A stretch of DNA of 64,000 bases, taken from NCBI RefSeq assembly GCF_000021725.1, contig NC_012115.1, positions 576,001 to 640,000 of the forward strand. The letters run 5' to 3'. The stretch comes from Nautilia profundicola AmH (lineage in GTDB: Bacteria > Campylobacterota > Campylobacteria > Campylobacterales > Nautiliaceae). The notes beneath the pieces are model-generated. The model was not told the origin of the DNA, searched no databases, and worked only from the letters and a program-made list of their open reading frames with translations. The position numbers and the translations under genes are program-made. Below are positions 58,382-64,000 of this stretch, in pieces (within the stretch, counting starts at the first letter, position 1; every line of letters begins with the position of its first letter).

Positions 58382-59274
58382 AAAAATTCTTTAACTATTT
58401 CGAATCTATTTGCAGTCATTATATGTATTTTAGGGTGTTTTTTTAATAATTGTTGGAATAAATTACGACTAAGTTCCATTCCGACTTTATATTCTTCATC
58501 TTCACTTATTTTATGTGCTTTTATTAGTTTTTCAATCCATTCTTCAGGTACATAAATTCCCGGAACGTGCGCATGTAGGAACTGAGCGGTTTTTAATTTG
58601 GTAATCGGGAAAAATCCTAAAATAATTTCAGCTTCTTTTCTTTCATCATTAAATTCTGAAATAACCTTTTCTTTGATTTCTAACAGTTTTTCTACAATAT
58701 TTATATCATATACTGGTTGGGTAATAATTCCAACTGCGTAATTTTGAACTTTTTTAAATATTCTTCTTTCAATTGAAGAAAAATTTTTGGCATAAGAATT
58801 ACTAACGGCAAAAGGTGTAATTGGCTTGGGTTTAATTTTGAACTCTTTTCCAGCATAATCCATCCCGTTATTAAAGGCTCTGATGATTTCTAAAAGTAAT
58901 ATGCTACTTCCTTCTACAACAGCTTTGGCTTTAGGTTGGTCGGACATATTGGCGGGATCTCCCGTCAATGCTAAGATATGTGTAACACCTAAATCATTTG
59001 CACCCAATAAATCACTTTGAAGCGCTATTTTGTTTCTGTCTCGCATACTCATGGTGGCAATGACAGGTTTTTTGAATTTTTCTTGTAATTTATATGCAGC
59101 AATAATTGAATTATATTTTAATTTACTTAATGGACAATCAGTTGTAGAAAATCCGTCGATATATTTGTAAGCCTCACTTTTTTCTATTTTTTCTATCATT
59201 AAATCAACTGTAGGTAATTTTGGAGGTGTGGTTTCTAATGTGATATATTTGTCTTTTAGTTTTTCTTTTAACAT
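58378..59274 (-). CDS. metF: Methylenetetrahydrofolate reductase
   Basis: 298 residues. FAD enzyme that reduces methylene-THF to methyl-THF for methionine synthesis or one-carbon fixation. Seen: ETTPPKLP near the start, STTDCPLSK, ILALTGDPANM, and the ITQPVYD segment. The start is the ATG at 59274 with AAAGGA; the longer frame to 59319 is rejected because it lacks a ribosome binding site. Convergent with the outer-membrane protein gene (four-base overlap) and divergent from the ModE-like gene. Confidence 0.9.
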   Translation of the reverse strand: MLKEKLKDKYITLETTPPKLPTVDLMIEKIEKSEAYKYIDGFSTTDCPLSKLKYNSIIAAYKLQEKFKKPVIATMSMRDRNKIALQSDLLGANDLGVTHILALTGDPANMSDQPKAKAVVEGSSILLLEIIRAFNNGMDYAGKEFKIKPKPITPFAVSNSYAKNFSSIERRIFKKVQNYAVGIITQPVYDINIVEKLLEIKEKVISEFNDERKEAEIILGFFPITKLKTAQFLHAHVPGIYVPEEWIEKLIKAHKISEDEEYKVGMELSRNLFQQLLKKHPKIHIMTANRFEIVKEFF

Positions 59275-59334
59275 TTTTGTCCTTTGCCAATTTATTACGA
59301 AATGATATAATAAAAACAAAAAAATAGGAATATA

Positions 59335-59670
59335 ATGAAAATTAAGGGTAATTTTTGGATTGAAAAAGATGGTAAAAGTTTTTTGGGTAAAGGGAGAATA
59401 GAGTTATTAAAAAAAATAGATAAATACGGTTCGATTTCAAGAGCGGCTAAAGAGATGAAAATGAGTTATAAAGCTGCATGGGATGCTGTTGATATTATTA
59501 ACAAGTTGGCAAAAGATCAAGTTGTCGAAAAAATGAGTGGTGGAAAAGGTGGAGGAGGTACAAGAGTGACTGAATATGGGAAAAAACTGATTGATCTTTT
59601 TGAATCCGCAGAAGAAAAATTCAGAAATGATTTATTGAATTTAGAAGAGTTTTTAAAAAAAGAAATTTAA
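59335..59670 (+). CDS. ModE-like winged-helix transcriptional regulator
   Basis: 111 residues. KIDKYGSISRAAKEMKMSYKAAWDAVD is the helix-turn-helix of the ModE/LysR-type N-terminal domain, followed by a GGKGGGGTRVTEYG wing and a C-terminal helix (ESAEEKFRNDLL). It lacks the molybdate-binding MoP domains of full ModE, as do many short homologues. It may regulate molybdenum/tungsten-related genes or the adjacent genes. TATAAT lies about 30 bases upstream. Confidence 0.85.
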   Translation: MKIKGNFWIEKDGKSFLGKGRIELLKKIDKYGSISRAAKEMKMSYKAAWDAVDIINKLAKDQVVEKMSGGKGGGGTRVTEYGKKLIDLFESAEEKFRNDLLNLEEFLKKEI

Positions 59671-59698
59671 TGATAAAATTACAACAAAAAGGCATTTA

Positions 59699-60262
59699 AT
59701 GGTATTAATGATAGATAATTATGACAGTTTTACATACAATATAGTCCAATATTGCCTGGAACTCGGAGCTAATTTAAAAGTTATAAGAAATGACGAAATG
59801 AGTGTAGAAGAGATTAAAAAGTTAAATCCTGAAAAAATAATTATTTCTCCTGGTCCTTCCACGCCCAAAGAAGCTGGCGTAAGTGTAGAGGTTATTAAAA
59901 ATATTCAAAAACCTATTTTGGGTGTTTGTTTAGGACACCAATCAATAGCGTATGCTTTCGGAGGAGAAATTATTAGAGCAAAAAATCTTATGCATGGAAA
60001 AACATCTGATATTCAGATTACAATCAAAGACGATATTTTTAAAGAGTTGCCTAATAAATTTAGAGTTACAAGATATCATTCTCTTGTAGCGAATCCTAAA
60101 AATTTACCTGAATGTATTATTCCTACTTCTTATTCATTGGACGATAATGAAATAATGTCTCTTAGAGTTAAAGACAAACCTATATACGGTGTACAGTTTC
60201 ATCCTGAATCTATTATGAGTGAATATGGGAAAGATATTATAGATAATTTCCTGAAATTATGA
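59699..60262 (+). CDS. Glutamine amidotransferase component II, TrpG/PabA type
   Basis: 187 residues, class I glutaminase supplying ammonia for anthranilate or 4-amino-4-deoxychorismate synthesis. Seen: IDNYDSFTYN near the start, oxyanion segment SPGPSTP, nucleophile Cys77 in GVCLGHQ and the His/Glu of FHPES. Whether it serves tryptophan or folate synthesis, or both, cannot be told; neither trpE nor pabB is adjacent. AAAAGG precedes the ATG, and the gene overlaps the next by four bases. Confidence 0.92.
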   Translation: MVLMIDNYDSFTYNIVQYCLELGANLKVIRNDEMSVEEIKKLNPEKIIISPGPSTPKEAGVSVEVIKNIQKPILGVCLGHQSIAYAFGGEIIRAKNLMHGKTSDIQITIKDDIFKELPNKFRVTRYHSLVANPKNLPECIIPTSYSLDDNEIMSLRVKDKPIYGVQFHPESIMSEYGKDIIDNFLKL

Positions 60263-61413
60263 AAAAAGTTTTATTTATATCAACGGTTTTTTATTTATTT
60301 TTATTATGGTATGGAGTTAATTTTCTTTCATTTTCGATTGTGGATGTTAGAAGTATAGATCATTTCCCTTTACTTAGCAATATTTTAAATTTTTCTTTTT
60401 CTATTTTTGGTAAAAATGATTTAGCCTTACGATTGCCGGGAATAATTACAGGTTTTTTTAGTGTTTTGCTTTTTTATAAAATAACAGAGTTTTATTTAAA
60501 AAAGGAAAAGGACAGATTTTTTGCTTTTTTAATTTTTATGTTAATTCCGGGAATGATTATTTCTTCTTTAATTATCAATAAATCCGTTTATATTATTTTT
60601 TTGACATTATTATTTGTGTATTTATATAAAACAAATAAATTATTGTCTTACATTTTGCTTGGTATATTAGTATTTTTAGATTATAGTTTTATATCTTTAT
60701 ATTTTGCATTAATATTTTATTCTATATATAAAAAAGATAATTTGCTTCTGGTGCTTTCTTTACTGTTTTTAGCAATAAACGCGAACTATTTTAACTATGA
60801 TATAGGTGGAAAACCAAAAGGCCATTTTTTAGATCTTTTCGGGACATATTTTTTGATTTTTTCACCGTTTGTTTTTATATTTTTTCTTTTTTCAATCTAT
60901 AAAGGCTTTTTTGATAAAAAAAGAGATATTGTGTTTTTTATAGCTTTTTTTACATTTATTATTTCAATTATTTTATCGTTTAGACAAAGGATTAAAATTG
61001 ATGATTATGCGCCGTATACATTAATTTATATTGTATACATGGTTAAATATTATCTCAATTCATATAGAGTTAGATTACCTCAATTTAGAAAAACATATAA
61101 AATAATGTTTGTTTTTCTTTTATTTACTCTTTTGATGTTTGATACGGCATTGTTTTTAAATAGGTACACTCCTGCAAGGAATCTGAGTAGCAGTTATTAT
61201 TTTATTAAACCGTTAGTTAGCGAATTGAAAAAAAGAAACATTGATTATATTACAACTGATAATAAACGTTTATTAAAAGCTTTAGAGTTTTATGGTGTAA
61301 AAAAAGGTAATGTATTTAAAATAAAATACAAAAAAAGAGAAAATAAAGTTTCAATTTTTCACAAAAACAGAAAATTTTTAGAAATTGATGTTTCAAAACT
61401 TAACACCCTATAA
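60259..61413 (+). CDS. Membrane glycosyltransferase-like protein (GT39/PMT_2 type)
   Basis: 384 residues with about eight to nine membrane helices. The N-terminal part, with DVRSIDHFPLLSNILN and then GKNDLALRLPGIITG, resembles the first extracytoplasmic loop of ArnT/PMT glycosyltransferases, where an acidic residue acts in catalysis and the LRLPG turn is conserved. The C-terminal soluble region (about 305-384) is basic. The sugar donor would be a polyprenyl-phosphate sugar, the acceptor unknown. Overlaps the amidotransferase gene (ATGA). Confidence 0.7.
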   Translation: MKKVLFISTVFYLFLLWYGVNFLSFSIVDVRSIDHFPLLSNILNFSFSIFGKNDLALRLPGIITGFFSVLLFYKITEFYLKKEKDRFFAFLIFMLIPGMIISSLIINKSVYIIFLTLLFVYLYKTNKLLSYILLGILVFLDYSFISLYFALIFYSIYKKDNLLLVLSLLFLAINANYFNYDIGGKPKGHFLDLFGTYFLIFSPFVFIFFLFSIYKGFFDKKRDIVFFIAFFTFIISIILSFRQRIKIDDYAPYTLIYIVYMVKYYLNSYRVRLPQFRKTYKIMFVFLLFTLLMFDTALFLNRYTPARNLSSSYYFIKPLVSELKKRNIDYITTDNKRLLKALEFYGVKKGNVFKIKYKKRENKVSIFHKNRKFLEIDVSKLNTL

Positions 61414-61444
61414 AAAAATTTTTTTCAATTTATAAAATGATGTT

Positions 61445-61470
61445 ATAAGTTAACTTATTAATGATACAAT
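61445..61470 (+). promoter_or_regulatory. Palindrome and -10 box upstream of aclBA
   Basis: A perfect 14-bp palindrome ATAAGTTAACTTAT (61445-61458) lies directly upstream of a TACAAT -10 box (61465-61470), where the -35 element would be. Its position fits an operator or an activator site for the citrate lyase operon. Confidence 0.5.
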
Positions 61471-61498
61471 TTCTAAAATAAAAATTCAAGGAGAATTA

Positions 61499-62833
61499 AT
61501 GGCTCAAAAACCGATTCGTGAATATGACGGAAAAAAACTTTTTGCCCAAAATTGGGATAAATATTTTAGCGGACTTAACTATCCGTTTGAAAGTGTTCTT
61601 GTTACAAGTGGAGATGAGTTAAGAGCAAAAGCAAAAGAACCAGGATATGAGTGGTTAAATGAAAAACCTTTAGTTGCTAAGCCAGATATGCTGTTTGGTA
61701 AAAGAGGTAAAAACAACTTAGTTTTATTTAAAGTTAACAAACCTGGAGATGTTACTTTAGAAGATGCGGCTAAATGGATTGATGAAAAAAGAAGCGGTAA
61801 AGTAACACTTCTTAGCGGACAAAGCGGTGAGCTGACTCACTTTATCGTAGAGCCTTTCACACCTCATAGTGAAGATGAAGAGTATTACATTGCGGCTACA
61901 ACTTTCGATGAAGTAAACGATGTATTATACCTTTCAGCTCATGGTGGTATGGAAGTTGAAGAAAACTGGGATAAAGTTACTGAAGTAAAAATTCCTATCG
62001 ATGCAAGTGACGAAGAAATCGAAAAACTTGTAAAAGAAAATATCCCTGCAGACATTCCTGCTGACAAAAAAGACGTATATGCAAACTTTGCAATTAATTT
62101 CTACAAATTCTTTAGAGATCTAAACTTTGCATATCTTGAAATTAACCCTGTAGTTATCGTAGGAAACAATGTTTATCTACTTGACCTTGTTGCAAGATTA
62201 GACGATACTGCCGGATTTATGATGAAAGACAAATGGGGTGATATCGAATTCCCAACACCATTCGGAATGCCTGAAAAATCACCTGAAGAAAAAGCTATTG
62301 CAGAAGCAGATGCAAAAAGTGGTGCTTCACTTAAACTTACAATTCTTAACCCTAAAGGTAGAATCTGGACACTTGTAGCCGGTGGTGGTGCTTCAGTTGT
62401 TTATGCTGATACTATTGCTGATATGGCTGGTGGAGTTGAAGATTTAGCAAACTATGGAGAATATTCTGGTGGTCCGACTACTGATGAAACAAGATTCTAT
62501 ACTGAAACAGTACTTGATTTAATGACAAGAGAAAAAGACCCAAAAGGTAGAGATAAAATCTTAATCATTGGTGGTGCGATTGCAAACTTTACAGACGTAG
62601 CAAAAACATTTACAGGTATTATCCAAGCATTTGAAAAATATGCTGATAAAATGAAAGATGTTGGAACAAGAATTTACGTAAGAAGAGGTGGACCAAACTA
62701 CGAAAAAGGTTTAAAAGATATTAAAGCGGCAGCTGAAAGACTTGGACTTCCTATTGAAGTTTACGGACCAGAAACTCACATTACTGATATCGTAAGAATG
62801 GCACTTGAAGAAGATAAAAAAGGAGCGAACTAA
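61499..62833 (+). CDS. aclB: ATP-citrate lyase beta subunit
   Basis: 444 residues. The smaller subunit of the two-subunit ATP-citrate lyase of reductive TCA-cycle autotrophs. The ATP-grasp domain is followed by the citrate/CoA-binding region (LVAGGGASVVYADTIADMAGG and the NYGEYSGGPTTDETRFY segment characteristic of AclB). AAGGAG precedes the ATG. Its stop codon overlaps the aclA ATG (TAATG). Together with AclA it cleaves citrate to acetyl-CoA and oxaloacetate, the key reaction of the reductive TCA cycle. Confidence 0.95.
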   Translation: MAQKPIREYDGKKLFAQNWDKYFSGLNYPFESVLVTSGDELRAKAKEPGYEWLNEKPLVAKPDMLFGKRGKNNLVLFKVNKPGDVTLEDAAKWIDEKRSGKVTLLSGQSGELTHFIVEPFTPHSEDEEYYIAATTFDEVNDVLYLSAHGGMEVEENWDKVTEVKIPIDASDEEIEKLVKENIPADIPADKKDVYANFAINFYKFFRDLNFAYLEINPVVIVGNNVYLLDLVARLDDTAGFMMKDKWGDIEFPTPFGMPEKSPEEKAIAEADAKSGASLKLTILNPKGRIWTLVAGGGASVVYADTIADMAGGVEDLANYGEYSGGPTTDETRFYTETVLDLMTREKDPKGRDKILIIGGAIANFTDVAKTFTGIIQAFEKYADKMKDVGTRIYVRRGGPNYEKGLKDIKAAAERLGLPIEVYGPETHITDIVRMALEEDKKGAN

Positions 62834-64000
62834 TGGCTAACGAATTATTTACAAGGGATACACAAGCAATATTTTGGAATAACAACAAATCTGCTATCCA
62901 AAGAATGCTTGATTATGATTATATTATTCAAAGAGAAAAACCGTCAGTAGCGGCAATCGTTGCTCCTACCAGCAGCAACAAATTCGAAAAATTCTTTTTT
63001 GGAACTGATGAAGTAATGATTCCAATTTATAGAAGTACAGAAGAAGCAGTGAAAAATCATCCGAATGCTGATGTACTATTAAACTTTGCATCATTCAGAA
63101 CAGCTTATGATGTAACTATGGATGCTCTTGCAATGGATCAGTTCAGAGTAATTATGATTACAGCTGAAGGTATTCCTGAGAGAAATGCAAGAATAATGAA
63201 TAAAACTGCAAGAGAAAAAGGCGTTACTATCATCGGACCTGCAACAGTTGGTGCTATTGCTCCGGGAGCATTTAAAGTAGCAAATATTGGTGGTACAATA
63301 GAAAACATCGTTAAATCAAAACTTCACAGAGCTGGAAGTGCCGGTCTTGTAACAAGAAGTGGTGGTTTATTTAATGAACTTTCAAACATTATTGCACTAA
63401 ATGCTGACGGAATTGCTGAAGGTGTTGCAATCGGTGGTGACAGATTCGTAGGTTCAGTTTTCCTTGATCATATGCTTAGAATGGAAAAAAATCCTAAAGT
63501 TAAATATATGATTCTTCTTGGTGAAGTAGGTGGTAGAGAAGAATATAAAGTAATTGAAGCAATAAAAGAAGGTAAAATCACTAAACCTGTGATTGGTTGG
63601 TGTATTGGTACAATTGCTAAACATTTCTCAAGTGGTGTACAATTTGGACATGCAGGTGCAAGCGCAAACGCTGATGAAGAAACTGCAGAAGCTAAAAACA
63701 GAGCAATGAAAGAAGCTGGTATTCATGTACCTGCTAACTTCAACGAATTACCAGATGTAATAAGAGGAGTTTATGAACAACTAAAAGGTGAAGGTGTAAT
63801 CGGAGAAATCGAAGAGCCAACAGTTCCTCCAATTCCGGAAGATTATAATAAAGCATTAGCAGCTGGTAAAATCAGAAAACCGAGAAACTTTGTATGTACA
63901 ATTTCTGACGATAGAGGTGAAGAAGCAGTATATGCTGGTATTCCTATCAGTGCTGTTGCTACTCCTGATACTGGATACAGCATTGGTGACGTTATTTCAC
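62833..64000 (+). CDS. aclA: ATP-citrate lyase alpha subunit, 3' truncated by window edge
   Basis: The first 389 residues are present, open to the end of the window; the full protein is expected to have about 600. A CoA-binding Rossmann part (about 1-150, with IIGPATVGAIAPG) and the succinyl-CoA-synthetase-like domain are present. His273 in FGHAGASANAD is the phosphohistidine. The C-terminal citrate-synthase-like domain begins near residue 350 and is cut. Start ATG 62833 overlaps the aclB stop. Confidence 0.95.
   Translation, partial: MANELFTRDTQAIFWNNNKSAIQRMLDYDYIIQREKPSVAAIVAPTSSNKFEKFFFGTDEVMIPIYRSTEEAVKNHPNADVLLNFASFRTAYDVTMDALAMDQFRVIMITAEGIPERNARIMNKTAREKGVTIIGPATVGAIAPGAFKVANIGGTIENIVKSKLHRAGSAGLVTRSGGLFNELSNIIALNADGIAEGVAIGGDRFVGSVFLDHMLRMEKNPKVKYMILLGEVGGREEYKVIEAIKEGKITKPVIGWCIGTIAKHFSSGVQFGHAGASANADEETAEAKNRAMKEAGIHVPANFNELPDVIRGVYEQLKGEGVIGEIEEPTVPPIPEDYNKALAAGKIRKPRNFVCTISDDRGEEAVYAGIPISAVATPDTGYSIGDVIS

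Overview
The window is about 64 kb of AT-rich, gene-dense bacterial chromosome. Its content points to an autotrophic member of the Campylobacterota (Epsilonproteobacteria), most like the hydrothermal-vent order Nautiliales (Nautilia/Caminibacter type); this assignment is inference. The main reasons are: a gene order comF-like - gyrA - flgP - flgQ - flgR - asd that I recall from Campylobacter jejuni; a gltX2 - yggT - lytic transglycosylase block also known from that lineage; a glutamyl-tRNA synthetase of the GltX2 type together with gatA; a FlgR without DNA-binding domain; and aclBA, the ATP-citrate lyase of the reductive TCA cycle. No rRNA, tRNA, IS element, prophage or CRISPR array was found.

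Layout. 1-2415: clpB, cut by the window edge and carrying an apparent one-base frameshift. 2.6-8.1 kb: a small membrane protein, a PAS/chemoreceptor pair (CetB/CetA-like, the receptor with a CZB zinc domain), gltX2, yggT and a lytic transglycosylase. 8.1-9.4 kb: small hypothetical genes. 9.4-16.1 kb: comF-like gene, gyrA, flgP, flgQ (missing a normal start codon), flgR, asd and a YqhA-family protein. 16.1-19.5 kb: a radical SAM protein and three uncharacterised genes. 19.6-25.7 kb: di-haem cytochrome c peroxidase, a GGDEF/EAL protein, asnB, a CorA-like transporter and an SDR enzyme. 25.7-27.9 kb: a chemoreceptor and tmRNA. 28.1-31.6 kb: trpA diverging from panB-ruvB and an AI-2E-family membrane protein. 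31.7-34.9 kb: the hrcA-grpE-dnaK heat-shock operon. 35.1-41.8 kb: a reverse-strand operon cinA-like, ribBA, hemH, dtd, DUF2914, ClC, MscS. 41.8-48.4 kb: ppk2, ileS, a 35-residue membrane ORF, gatA and guaB. 48.5-51.6 kb: a TAXI-type TRAP transporter. 51.7-58.4 kb: an unusual seven-gene cluster (PqqD-like, ATP-grasp, PLP decarboxylase, urea-transporter/M23 fusion, TPR protein, pseudo-receiver regulator, predicted outer-membrane protein). 58.4-61.4 kb: metF, a ModE-like regulator, a TrpG/PabA amidotransferase and a membrane glycosyltransferase-like protein. 61.5-64.0 kb: aclBA, running off the right edge.

How the genes fit together. ClpB, DnaK/GrpE under HrcA, and tmRNA form the protein-quality set, and a near-identical short motif lies just downstream of clpB, dnaK and ssrA. 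GltX2 and GatA belong to the indirect Gln-tRNA pathway. FlgP/FlgQ/FlgR and the chemoreceptors serve motility and taxis. AclBA supplies acetyl-CoA for carbon fixation.

The best candidate for an undescribed system is 51.7-58.4 kb. Here a PqqD-like carrier protein, an ATP-grasp ligase and a fold-III PLP decarboxylase are translationally linked to a membrane channel fused to a degenerate LytM domain, a regulator that cannot be phosphorylated in the usual way, and an outer-membrane protein. Other notable signals are two heptamer repeat arrays (one in an inverted pair before ileS, one inside asnB), a perfectly symmetrical divergent promoter between trpA and panB, and two genes that appear to start at ATT or ATA.
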